From: Candidatus Hydrogenedentota bacterium
Lineage (GTDB): Bacteria > UBA8481 > J006
Assembly: GCA_003697085.1 (NCBI GenBank)
Contig: RFFU01000094.1
Span: 21,552-85,551, forward strand
Reading direction: 5' to 3'
Length of the DNA: 64,000 nucleotides
Part shown: one piece after another, positions 1-8,539 of the stretch
Layout of the letters: each line of letters opens with the position of its first letter
Position numbering within the stretch: position 1 is the first letter of the stretch
Translations under genes and position numbers: made by a program
Notes under the pieces: model-generated
The model's input: the letters and a program-made list of their open reading frames with translations, nothing else
What the model was told of the DNA's origin: nothing
Database searches by the model: none

Positions 1-251
1 TGCCGTGAGAGGGCTAAAGCGCGTTTTTTTCTCCTTTCCTTATTCTGCGCGGGAACACAGACGCCGCCGCAACGCGGGGCGAGCCGGCACCCGAGGGCGG
101 AGCCAAAGGGCGGAGTTGTTCCGCGGCGGGAGCCGCGGGGATCGGGAAGCGACGAGGGGAAAGACCCGCCTTCCTTGCGGCTGCCTCCTTCCGACCCCCC
201 TGCGGTGTTTTCTCTTTCCCGTCGATGAAGATTTGAGGTTAGGATTCTCCT
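1..251. other. Non-coding or unassigned left edge
   Basis: I find no convincing gene here. The plus-strand open frame that crosses this stretch is low-complexity, arginine-rich and runs out of frame through trmJ. Position 240-245 (TAGGAT) could be a weak -10 box for trmJ. The segment may include the end of a gene whose body lies outside the window. Confidence 0.4.
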
Positions 252-1013
252 ATGAGAGAGATTTCTTTGGAAGAGAGGAAGCACGCGACGACGGAGGAGG
301 AAGTCCTGGGGAGAATCGTTCCCTGTTTGGTGCGGCCGGAGGGGTCGGGCAACATCGGTTCCGCCGCCCGCGCGGCCGCCGTCATGGGATTGGGAACGTT
401 GCGACTCGTTCAACCCCACGCTCCGATCAACCTGGAAGCAAGGAAAATGGCGGCGGGGGCTCAGGAGGCCTTACGCGCGGCGCGCTCCTGTGCTTCGCTC
501 GATGAGGCCCTTCATGATGCCGTTTTCGTCCTGGGATTCTCCGCGCGCCGGCGCGAGCATCGGATTCAACCCGTCTGGCTCGAATCGGCCGTGCCGAAAG
601 CCTTGGCGGCGGCGAGAAAGGGAACGGTTGTTCTTCTTTTCGGGAATGAGCGGACCGGGTTGGAAAATCCGGAACTGGACCGCGCGCATCAGGTTGTGAG
701 AATTCCGACGTCTCGCGTCTTCTCCTCCCTCAATCTTGCGCAGGCGGTGATGACCGCGGCCTATGAATTTCGCCGGCACGCGGGTGCGGAGATGGAAGAG
801 TACCATTATGAACTGGCACCTGCGGAAGACGTAGAACGCTGTATTCAGGCGCTGGCCGCCGCATTGGACAGGCGCCGTTTCTTTGCAAAAGCGAAACGCA
901 CTCTTGCCCTCCGCCGTCTGCGCGATCTTTTCGGCCGTGCCGTTCCGTATAAGAATGAAATCTCTCTCTTGCGTGGAATGATTCGTTCCCTCGACGAAGA
1001 CCCGCCGGTTTAG
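252..1013 (+). CDS. trmJ: tRNA 2'-O-methyltransferase, TrmJ-like (SpoU/TrmH superfamily)
   Basis: This 253-residue protein is a SPOUT-class RNA 2'-O-ribose methyltransferase. The N-terminal half shows the LVRPEGSGNIGSAARA block, the middle has the FGNERTGLENPEL loop, and residues around 155-170 carry IPTSRVFSSLNLAQAV. These three motifs build the trefoil knot that binds SAM. TrmJ family members methylate position 32 in the tRNA anticodon loop, and the length and the helical C-terminal extension (about residues 175-250) fit TrmJ better than TrmH or TrmL. The gene stands alone and converges on the bioF-like gene. Substrate specificity is inferred from the family only. Confidence 0.85.
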   Translation: MREISLEERKHATTEEEVLGRIVPCLVRPEGSGNIGSAARAAAVMGLGTLRLVQPHAPINLEARKMAAGAQEALRAARSCASLDEALHDAVFVLGFSARRREHRIQPVWLESAVPKALAAARKGTVVLLFGNERTGLENPELDRAHQVVRIPTSRVFSSLNLAQAVMTAAYEFRRHAGAEMEEYHYELAPAEDVERCIQALAAALDRRRFFAKAKRTLALRRLRDLFGRAVPYKNEISLLRGMIRSLDEDPPV

Positions 1014-1019
1014 AAACGC

Positions 1020-1035
1020 TTTTCCGAAAGGAAAA
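1020..1035. terminator. Small convergent hairpin, possible bidirectional terminator
   Basis: TTTTCC-gaaa-GGAAAA forms a 6-bp stem with a GNRA-type tetraloop, placed in the short gap between the convergent stops of trmJ and the bioF-like gene. Read in either direction it ends in a short T run. The stem is short and AT-rich at its base, so the call is weak. Confidence 0.3.
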
Positions 1036-1049
1036 TCAGGTCTCGAAAC

Positions 1050-2228
1050 TTACCGGAAATCTGCTCTGATCAGACGCAAAACGCGGCTTAGTTCTTCCCG
1101 CGGGTGATCCGCTTGGAGGGAGAAACGCAGTCTGTCCGTTCCACGAGGAACCGTCGGAAAGCGGATCCCACCGACCAAAACTCCTTTCTCGAGAAAAAAT
1201 CTCTTTCGTTCCATCACGAGATTGGGGTCTCCCAAGACGACCGGAACGATCGGAGAGGGGATCGAATCCAAATGGAGGGCTTCCCGAAAAGAAAGGGTCA
1301 TCTCAGTGAGACGTTTTCGCCGGAGAGGTTCTTTGCGGAGGAGTTTCAGAGCCGCGCGCGCGGCACCAACCGATGCCGGATTGATCCCTGTCGTGTAAAC
1401 GAAGGACGGGGCTTTTTGCAGAGTCAAGGCGATGATCGCTTCGGATCCAGCGAGAAACCCTCCCTGGCTTCCCAAGGCCTTCGAGAGTGTCCCCATTTGA
1501 ACGATGTCTTTCTCGGGTAGGAGAGAGAAATATTCACAGGTTCCGCGGCCTTCCGTTCCGATGACGCCGGTTGCGTGAGCGTCGTCCACGATGGAAAGGG
1601 CTCCAAAACGCCGCGCGATGGAGAGGATTTCGGGAAGAGGGGCGATATCCCCGTCCATCGAATGGATGCCGTCGAAGACGACGAGGAGTCGCTGAACGTG
1701 ATGCCGGTCGCGAAGGTTTCGGAGCGCGGATTCGAGAGAAGCGAGGCGGTCCCGCCGAAAGACGGCGATCCGTGCTCCGCTGAGGCGACTTCCTGATACA
1801 AGGCAATTGTGAGAGGATTTTTCCAGAACGATTCCGTCGTTCCGTCCCGCCAAGGCCGTCAGAACCGCCAGCGCTGCCATATACCCCGTCGGTGTAACCA
1901 AGGCTCGTGGAGCCTGCTTGAAGTCCGCCAGTTCTTCCTCCAGAGCCGTCACGGCCGGCGATGTTCCGGCCACGAGTCTCGAGGAGCCGGCGCCGGTTCC
2001 ATGATCGCGCAAAGCCGCAACGGCGCCTTCGATGACCTCGGGATGCGTGGCCAGAGAGAGGTAGTTGTTGGCGCTGAGGTTGAGCAGTCTCTTGCCGTTG
2101 TGGAAAAGAATCGGCGCGGCGCCTTTCGGAAACGTCTCGGCTTCGCGGCGGTACGCCGGATCGAGCGCGCGGAGTTCCTCCGCTACACCGGAATGCGTGG
2201 AGTGTTCCGGAGGAAAGGGAGTCTTCAT
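1050..2228 (-). CDS. bioF: Alpha-oxoamine synthase, BioF-like (8-amino-7-oxononanoate synthase family)
   Basis: This 392-residue PLP enzyme belongs to the alpha-oxoamine synthases, which condense an acyl-CoA or acyl-ACP with an amino acid and release CO2. The frame shows IHSMDGDIAPLPEI, the cofactor-binding DDAHATGVIG, and the PLP lysine in GTLSKALGSQGG, as in BioF. I chose the ATG at 2228 because it overlaps the stop of the upstream ketosynthase (ATGA), which implies translational coupling. BioF is the closest match by motif. KBL-like, serine palmitoyltransferase-like or other oxoamine synthase roles remain possible, because no other biotin gene is nearby and the partner is a ketosynthase. 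Confidence 0.75.
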   Translation of the reverse strand: MKTPFPPEHSTHSGVAEELRALDPAYRREAETFPKGAAPILFHNGKRLLNLSANNYLSLATHPEVIEGAVAALRDHGTGAGSSRLVAGTSPAVTALEEELADFKQAPRALVTPTGYMAALAVLTALAGRNDGIVLEKSSHNCLVSGSRLSGARIAVFRRDRLASLESALRNLRDRHHVQRLLVVFDGIHSMDGDIAPLPEILSIARRFGALSIVDDAHATGVIGTEGRGTCEYFSLLPEKDIVQMGTLSKALGSQGGFLAGSEAIIALTLQKAPSFVYTTGINPASVGAARAALKLLRKEPLRRKRLTEMTLSFREALHLDSIPSPIVPVVLGDPNLVMERKRFFLEKGVLVGGIRFPTVPRGTDRLRFSLQADHPREELSRVLRLIRADFR

Positions 2229-3385
2229 CGCCTGCCGGATTGTTCCGGCGCTCTCGCGCGAAAGGCCGGTCTGTTCGTCCGCCCTTCGACGGCTTCCACA
2301 ACGAGCGCCGTCATCGGTCCCCCGAAGCCGTACGAAAGCAGGAGCGCGCGGTTTCCTTCGAGCGGGAAATCTCTGGTCAGGATACAGTCGGTGCGGAAAG
2401 AGGGATCGATCGTTTCGCAGCCCGTGGTCGCGGGAGCGAGACCGCGGTGAAGCGCGTCGATGGTCAAGAGGAGTTCGACGGCGCCGGCCGCTCCGAGACA
2501 ATGTCCGGTCAAGCCCTTCGTGGACGACGCCGGAACGAAGACGCCACGCGAGTCGAAGAGGAGCCGGAGGGCGTCCGCCTCGGCGGCATCGTTGATTTGA
2601 GTTCCGGTTCCATGAAGGTGAACGTAGTGAAGGTCGGAGGTTTCGAGGCCGGCGGAGTTCAGGGCGGCCAAGGCAAGTTCTGCTATCGCTTCGCCATCGG
2701 CCGTTCCACCGTAGGCCGAGGTGGTGTTGGCGCGCTGGGCGTATCCGAGAATTCGTGCCGAAAACGCGCGCCCGTCCGCGCGGGCGTCACTTTCTCGCTC
2801 GAGAAGAATGACACCGGCTCCTTCGCAGGGGACGAATCCATCGCGCCGAAGATCGAAGGGGCGAGGCCTCGTTCGACTCAACACCCCCATTCTGTCAAAA
2901 CCGGCTAGGACGAGTTCGTTGAGCGTGCCCTCTGCGGCGCCCGTCAAAACGATGTCCGCCTCGTCCCACTCGATCATCTGGACACCGCGAATAAGACTGA
3001 GAAATCCGGTTGCGCAAGCACCGATGCACGTCGTGGCGGGACCGGTTACACGTGCCGGTACCGGGGCAGGGAGGAGTGTTTCGAACCACGTTTTCGCCTC
3101 CGGCCACTTATCCTGGAGATCGGGGGCAAGGCACTGTTTGTAGAGACCATCGATGCCGAGTTTGGAGGCGGAGAGAGTGGAAGCGATTCGCGCGCCGCGG
3201 CGATTTTCGATTTCGCCTCGGACCATCGTTTCCTCGACCGCCAGACGCAACAACGCCGCGCTACCGTCGCCTTCGACCCCCGCCGTGAGACGGCGAGGGT
3301 GGGAATCCGTTAAGGGTTCGGTGGACGCAAGAAGAAGATGCGAGGCCGAAACCACGGCGGTGCGTGAGACGTCATTTCCGTGCAT
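2225..3385 (-). CDS. Divergent beta-ketoacyl-ACP synthase (KAS II/FabF-like)
   Basis: This 386-residue thiolase-fold condensing enzyme shows the catalytic cysteine in CIGACATGF, the first histidine in HLHGTGTQIND, and the lysine/second histidine block STKGLTGHCLGAAG, so the Cys-His-His triad is intact. It also has the glycine-rich end SYGFGGPMTALV. The N-terminus is unusual: the normal FabF opening (VVITGLG.VSPLG) is replaced by a degenerate stretch, and the protein is slightly short. The open frame continues about 100 codons upstream, but that part translates intergenic repeat DNA, so I start at the ATG at 3385. Its last four bases overlap the bioF-like gene, suggesting the two act on one acyl chain. 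Confidence 0.75.
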   Translation of the reverse strand: MHGNDVSRTAVVSASHLLLASTEPLTDSHPRRLTAGVEGDGSAALLRLAVEETMVRGEIENRRGARIASTLSASKLGIDGLYKQCLAPDLQDKWPEAKTWFETLLPAPVPARVTGPATTCIGACATGFLSLIRGVQMIEWDEADIVLTGAAEGTLNELVLAGFDRMGVLSRTRPRPFDLRRDGFVPCEGAGVILLERESDARADGRAFSARILGYAQRANTTSAYGGTADGEAIAELALAALNSAGLETSDLHYVHLHGTGTQINDAAEADALRLLFDSRGVFVPASSTKGLTGHCLGAAGAVELLLTIDALHRGLAPATTGCETIDPSFRTDCILTRDFPLEGNRALLLSYGFGGPMTALVVEAVEGRTNRPAFRARAPEQSGRR

Positions 3386-4262
3386 AACAGAGAAAAGTCT
3401 AACAGGAGCCTCAACACGGAACCACGGTAGAAATACAAGGATAGGGGCAAGGACGAAGAAAAAGGCAAAAGTCAAAAGGAAAAAGGCAAAACGGAAAAGG
3501 GAAAAGGGAACGGAAGATTTGGAGCGGAAACTCTCCAGTCTGCGAATTGCCGATCCGCCCGTGGTGTCATTCCGAGCGAGGCGGCGCGCAGCGACGCCGA
3601 CGAGGAATCCCCCAAGATTGCTGACAACCGCCTCGTTCTCCCTCGCCCCTCGGGGGAGAGGGTTGGGGTGAGGGGGGCGCTTTGGAACCACGGCGGGATA
3701 CCGCGAGAAGGGGTTTCCTCGCTAGCGCTCGGAATGACAACGCGGACGGCGATCCACCCCACAGGTTCGAGAACCTGCGCTCGATTTTCGCCGTGTTATG
3801 GAGCGCAGACTCTTCAGTCTGCGTTTGGCTGATCCGCCCCTCCGGGGTGTCACTCCGAGGAGGGTGGAGCCCGACGAGGAATCCCCCACAAATGCCCCCG
3901 GGTGCATGGCAAATTGTGGGCAGGGTCAAGTTCGGCAGACAGCCCTTTCTGGGAGCGCAGGCATCTTGCCTGCCAAAACGGGCTCTTAGAAGGTTACCTT
4001 TCGGTCTCCCCGATCATATTCGGGGTTTCGCCCAGGAGCGGACCGATAGGATTCGGCAAAAGGTGCTCATTTTCGCCGTGACACAACGGAGATTTTTCCG
4101 TTGAATGGGGGCAGGACGATGTATATTTTTTGCGGTTGGGGATAAGGCACGAGGGAAGTGGGAAGCGAGGAAATGGATGTCAGACCATCGTGAAACGAGG
4201 GAAGGTATTGTGCCGAAACGTGGCGAAGAAATCGTGTTGCACGTTATTCGGCGTTTTTCCGT
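3386..4262. other. Long non-coding region with dispersed repeats
   Basis: No gene is supported in this 0.9-kb stretch. It holds a purine-rich AAGGCAAAAGTCAAAAGG tract (about 3460-3510), a composite repeat module (3507-3823), a second GACGAGGAATCCCCCACAAATG-type copy (about 3866-3897), a GCAGGCA-tct-TGCCTGC hairpin (about 3958-3974) and a CAACGGA-gatttt-TCCGTTG hairpin (4084-4103). It separates the divergent ketosynthase and SGNH hydrolase genes, so promoters for both should lie here, but I cannot point to a clear one. Confidence 0.6.
3507..3823 (+). repeat. Composite intergenic repeat module, copy 1
   Basis: In order: a decayed hairpin copy (about 3520-3544), a GTGGTGTCATTCCGAG block, GACGAGGAATCCCCC, an inserted CCCTCGCCCCTCGGGGGAGAG-type segment, an ACAGGTT-cgag-AACCTGCG hairpin, and the hairpin CGCAGACT-cttc-AGTCTGCG at 3804-3823 preceded by ATGGAG. 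The same blocks occur in the same order, in reverse orientation and without the insert, at 56552-56733. Confidence 0.75.
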
Positions 4263-5267
4263 GTGAAGGAATTTCGGGCGCGGGAAGTCATTATCGGACT
4301 CGCGCTCGGATTTTTGTGCTCGGTTGTTCTTGCCGAGGTATATCTGCGTCTTCAAGTTTCTCAAGACAATTACCATTTCCGAAATTACATACGTGAGGTG
4401 GAAACTCGTCGCAAGTATGGTCTGAAGCCCGGAACGTATCCGGGCAACATAACGATTCTTCCGGAAGGCATTCGTGGACCGCGTTCCCTATCCGATACCG
4501 CCGAATTCACGATCGCTTGGATGGGAAACAGCGTTGTATTTGGCGCCGGTGTTCCCGATTCGTTCACCTTGCCCCACCTTTTGGAGACTTCTCTCCGAGA
4601 GCAGTTTCCCTCTATCGTCGTATGGAACCTCGGCATTCCCTCATATTCCAGCACCCAGGTTCGCGCCTATCTCGAGGAGATACTCGATTCCCACACTTTC
4701 CAATTACTGATCATTACCGTGGGAGGAAATGACCTGTCACTTGCCTCTCAATTCGGCAATGAATTCGATTCCTCTTCAAACTGGCGCGACATCCGTTTTC
4801 GAAAAGAAATAGTCCGAAATCAGAAAATCCATTCCGAACTGGCTGTTCGGCTACAAGACTTCTTTTCAAAAAAAGAAGTTCCTTTCTTCCGAACCAACCC
4901 TGAACGAGCCCTCCAACGTGCCTGGCCCGTGATCCGGAACAACCTCTTCGCAATTGCCTCTTTATGCCATAAGAAGAATATTCGTCTCGTCCTGACCACC
5001 TATTATCTCAAAGACAGTTTTACCGCGTCAGACGATAGTCATACGCGGTGGGGGAACACGGTTCGCGAAATGAGCTCCCGCTTTATGCAATTCGGAAAAG
5101 AACAGGGAATTCTCGTATTTGATGTAGCACGGGTTATCGCGAAATCTCCTCACCCCAACTCCTTTTATATCGATAACGTCCACTATTCGCCAAGAGGCGC
5201 GAAAATGCTATCAAAACAGTTGGCAATTTTTTTGCGAAAAAGATTCCTTGGTTCTTACAAAAATTGA
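4263..5267 (+). CDS. Membrane-anchored SGNH/GDSL-type hydrolase
   Basis: This 334-residue protein has one N-terminal membrane segment (about residues 9-28) and then an SGNH hydrolase domain. Block I is MGNSVVFGAGV, with the nucleophile serine in GNS; block II is NLGIPSYSS; block III is GGND; block V is DNVHYSPRGAKML, with the catalytic Asp and His. Such enzymes remove or transfer acyl groups on glycans or lipids outside the cytoplasmic membrane; the substrate is unknown. It starts with GTG and no Shine-Dalgarno site is visible. Codon use is clearly AT-richer than in the surrounding genes, and the gene sits alone beside repeat-rich DNA, which suggests later acquisition. Confidence 0.75.
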   Translation: MKEFRAREVIIGLALGFLCSVVLAEVYLRLQVSQDNYHFRNYIREVETRRKYGLKPGTYPGNITILPEGIRGPRSLSDTAEFTIAWMGNSVVFGAGVPDSFTLPHLLETSLREQFPSIVVWNLGIPSYSSTQVRAYLEEILDSHTFQLLIITVGGNDLSLASQFGNEFDSSSNWRDIRFRKEIVRNQKIHSELAVRLQDFFSKKEVPFFRTNPERALQRAWPVIRNNLFAIASLCHKKNIRLVLTTYYLKDSFTASDDSHTRWGNTVREMSSRFMQFGKEQGILVFDVARVIAKSPHPNSFYIDNVHYSPRGAKMLSKQLAIFLRKRFLGSYKN

Positions 5268-5453
5268 TTTCATCAACGGAATTCGCGGGTGAATTGCGGG
5301 GCTGTGAGACCTCCGAGGAATCCCCCACAAATGCTGGCGGCGCCCTCGGAGGAATACGGGGAGGAGATACGGGTTTCTTCTTGGCAGAGCCTGGACCCCG
5401 GACGCAACGGCGAGTCCGTAGAAGGAAGAGGTGAGTCCAAGGGTGAAGAAAAA

Positions 5454-8400
5454 CTATATCGCCAACGTTGGGATCAGGATCAGTGTCGCGAAGAGAGAGG
5501 TTGTCAGTCCGCCGATGACGGTTATAGCGAACGGTTGAAAGATGTGAGAGCCTGTGTGAAGCGCCAGTGCAGCCGGAATCAACGCACCGATGGTGGTCAG
5601 CGATGTGAGCAGGATCGGGCGCAAGCGGATCGAGACGGCTTCCTTGAAGGCGTTGATGCGGAGTGTACGATCCAGGCCCCCGGCGGCGTTGCCGTGCTGC
5701 ATTTCAAGGCGGACGAGACTTCGATCGGCGAAATCGAGGAGAACGATGGCGTTGTTGACCGCAACCCCCACGAGGGTGATTACGCCCAAGGCGACGGAGA
5801 CGTCGAGGGCCTGATTGAAGAGGCGGAGGGCCACGACGGCTCCGGTCAATGCTGTCGGAACAGTGACCAAAATTAGAATCGGCCGCATACCGGAACCGGT
5901 CTGAAGCACCAGGATGAAGTAGATCAAGAGAATTGCACCGGCGAGAAGAAGAACCAGGTCGAGCGCGGAACGCATAAGAACCTTGTACTGTCCGCTGATG
6001 GAGATACTGTATCCGCTGGGAAGGGACAGTGTCCGAAAACTCTTCTTCAGGTGCGCCGCCACACTCGGAATATTTCCCTCGACCTCCGCAATCAGAGTCA
6101 ATTCCCTTTGACCATTCAAGCGGTGAAGAGCGGAAGGGGTCTTACGGCGGGAGATACTGGCAACCGCGCTCAACGGTACGAGCGTTCCCTGGTAGGTTCC
6201 AATGGGAAGATTCACGAGATCCGAACCGGCCGTCGCGGAGTTATGATCAAGCGTCACGATAACGGAGACCGTCTCTCGAGGTTTAATGATCGATGTGGCG
6301 ACGAGATCTTGATGCGCGGCCTTGAGAGTCTGAAAGACATCTTCCGGCTCGAGGTGAAAGCGTTCCAATTTCGCCGGATCGATGCGCACATCGACCTGCG
6401 ACGCCTTGAATTTCGTGTTGTTGACGATATTGGAGATGGCCGGATCGGCTGCCATGATCTTCTCGACCTGTCCCGCGATTTTCTCCAGTTCCTCCTCGTC
6501 GTCGCCGTAGATCGTGACGCCGAACACGGCGGGGAGACCGGAAAAACTCTCGTCCATCTTCTCCTGTGTCGGCTGATGGTAAACGAGAACAGCGCCCTCC
6601 AGTCCATCGAATGACTTGCGCAATGTCCGGATGACGTCATCCGCCGATCTCCGCCGGAGTGTTCTCTTTTTGAGTTTTATCAAAATCTCGCCGAGATTGA
6701 CGCCTTCGATCTGGAAACCTCCCTCGGGAGATCCGCTCATCCGAAAAACGCAGGCGACAGCGGGATCGGAAAGGACGGTTTTTACCAGTTCCGCGCCGAG
6801 CCGATTGCTTTGGGTCAAAGATGTTCCCGGAGGAAGAGTGTACTCGACAAGAATGCCGCCTTCGTCAATTGGTGGAAGAACCGCCACGTTCATTCCGAGA
6901 CTGCAAAGAACACCGGCGACGCCCCCGAGAGCGGCCGCTCCAACGACGACCTTCCGGTGATCGAAACAGAAGTCGAGCAGGGATAACAAGGGTTCTTGGA
7001 GAAGTCGCAAAACGTGTTCCCCGGCTCGCGACTCTCTCGGGAGGCGCTGGGCCACGGGCAAGCGGCAGAAGAGAATGGGAACGAGGGTCAGGGAAAAGAG
7101 AAGGGAAATCATCAATGCGGAGCTGATCGTGACTCCGAAGGGTTTGAGGAAGAGCCCGAAGATGCCGGTGATGAAGACAAGAGGGAGAAAGGCCGCGGCT
7201 GTTGTCACGGTGCCGGCCGTGTCCGCCGCGGCAATCTCAACCGTGCCCCTCCAGGCTGCGTCGATCGGGGAGAGTCCCTTCGAGGAATGACGGTGGATAT
7301 TCTCTGCAACGACGATCGTGTCGTCGACGATCATTCCAATGGACAGTACCAGAGCGCTCATCGTGATGACGTTAAAACTCAGTCCAAAAAATCGCATAAT
7401 GACGATGGTGCCCAGCAGTGTTAAGGGAATCGTGATGACGACGATCAGGGTCGGCCGGAATGCCCCGAGGAAGAAGGCGAGAACAGCGATGGCGATCCCG
7501 GCGCCGAGAACCATATCTTCGAGAATCTCGTGCTGGGACTCGTGGACGATTTCGGATTGGTCGTAGTACTTCTGAACAATTGTACCATGAGGGAAAAGAG
7601 ATCTATTTTCCGAGAGAAATTTGTCGACCGCGGCGACGACGTCCGTGGTATTCGCGCTTGGTTGTTTGCGGACCAGAAGCGCCACGGCCGGGTGCCCGTT
7701 CCCCGTCACGGTGTAGTGTTTCGGACGAACCCCCTCCGAAAGAGTAGCGACGGCGGAAAGGGGAACCGAGGTTCCATCTCGATCGGACAAGGCGAGGTGT
7801 TTCAGGTCCTCGATCGTTCGAATGCGTCCCTCCGCGCGAATTCTGTATTCCCGTCCGGCGTCCTCGTAATAGCCCGCGGATTCGAGAGAATTGTATTTTT
7901 GCAAGGTCCGGACGAGATTAGGAATCGATAGTCGCGCCGCATCCAACGCCTCAGGACGGACCCGAACGAAGAAGGCTCTCTCCTCACCGCCGATCACATC
8001 GACGGAGGCCACACCCGGAACCTCGTTGATGCGCCCCGCGATCTTGTAACGGACGAGATTCGTTAGGGCAACCGGGTCGTCAACGCCGTAAACGACGTAA
8101 TCACAGACTTCCTGAAGCGTGGTCCCGATGTTTTCCAGGCGGGGCGTGGCGCCCTGCGGGAGAAGAGAGCGGAGGCGTGCGAGCCGCGCCTGAACAATCA
8201 TCCACGCATCCTGAACCCGTGTTCCCCACGCAAACTGAATGGTGACGCGCGAGATCCCTTCAGCGGAGACGCTGGAGACGCGCTGGACCCCGGGAATGCT
8301 TTGCATCTGACTCTCGATCGGCCGCGAGACGAGAAATTCAATATTCTCGGCCGATGCTCCGGGCAAATGAGTAATGATATTGACGAGAGGAACATTGAGG

Positions 8401-8519
8401 TCGGGAAAGAGGCCGACCGGCATCTGGTCCGCCGATCCAATTCCAGCCAATGTCAGCGCAAGCATCAGAATCAAGACGACGATCGGCCGCCTTCCCATTG
8501 TTTGGAGAAAATCACGCAT
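5454..8519 (-). CDS. RND-superfamily efflux permease (AcrB/MexF-like)
   Basis: This 1021-residue protein has the RND layout: TM1, a large periplasmic loop, TM2-6, a second loop and TM8-12. TM4 carries GMIVDDTIVVAENI, whose paired aspartates are the proton-relay residues of hydrophobe/amphiphile exporters, and TM11 carries VGVAVNNAIVLLDF. The double Asp argues against the heavy-metal CusA branch, although the N-terminal loop (PGASAENIEFLVSRPIE) is generic. The gene is last in a tolC-mfp-permease operon, 20 nt after the membrane fusion protein. It would form the inner-membrane pump of a tripartite exporter. The substrate is unknown and no local regulator is encoded. Confidence 0.88.
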   Translation of the reverse strand: MRDFLQTMGRRPIVVLILMLALTLAGIGSADQMPVGLFPDLNVPLVNIITHLPGASAENIEFLVSRPIESQMQSIPGVQRVSSVSAEGISRVTIQFAWGTRVQDAWMIVQARLARLRSLLPQGATPRLENIGTTLQEVCDYVVYGVDDPVALTNLVRYKIAGRINEVPGVASVDVIGGEERAFFVRVRPEALDAARLSIPNLVRTLQKYNSLESAGYYEDAGREYRIRAEGRIRTIEDLKHLALSDRDGTSVPLSAVATLSEGVRPKHYTVTGNGHPAVALLVRKQPSANTTDVVAAVDKFLSENRSLFPHGTIVQKYYDQSEIVHESQHEILEDMVLGAGIAIAVLAFFLGAFRPTLIVVITIPLTLLGTIVIMRFFGLSFNVITMSALVLSIGMIVDDTIVVAENIHRHSSKGLSPIDAAWRGTVEIAAADTAGTVTTAAAFLPLVFITGIFGLFLKPFGVTISSALMISLLFSLTLVPILFCRLPVAQRLPRESRAGEHVLRLLQEPLLSLLDFCFDHRKVVVGAAALGGVAGVLCSLGMNVAVLPPIDEGGILVEYTLPPGTSLTQSNRLGAELVKTVLSDPAVACVFRMSGSPEGGFQIEGVNLGEILIKLKKRTLRRRSADDVIRTLRKSFDGLEGAVLVYHQPTQEKMDESFSGLPAVFGVTIYGDDEEELEKIAGQVEKIMAADPAISNIVNNTKFKASQVDVRIDPAKLERFHLEPEDVFQTLKAAHQDLVATSIIKPRETVSVIVTLDHNSATAGSDLVNLPIGTYQGTLVPLSAVASISRRKTPSALHRLNGQRELTLIAEVEGNIPSVAAHLKKSFRTLSLPSGYSISISGQYKVLMRSALDLVLLLAGAILLIYFILVLQTGSGMRPILILVTVPTALTGAVVALRLFNQALDVSVALGVITLVGVAVNNAIVLLDFADRSLVRLEMQHGNAAGGLDRTLRINAFKEAVSIRLRPILLTSLTTIGALIPAALALHTGSHIFQPFAITVIGGLTTSLFATLILIPTLAI

Positions 8520-8539
8520 CAGACGAATGGAATTCGCAT

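Noticed and set aside
3386-3691. N-terminal 102-codon extension of the ketosynthase with a hydrophobic, phenylalanine-rich stretch
   Set aside because: The hydrophobic stretch is the translation of the purine repeat GGCAAAAGTCAAA on the opposite strand, not a signal peptide.
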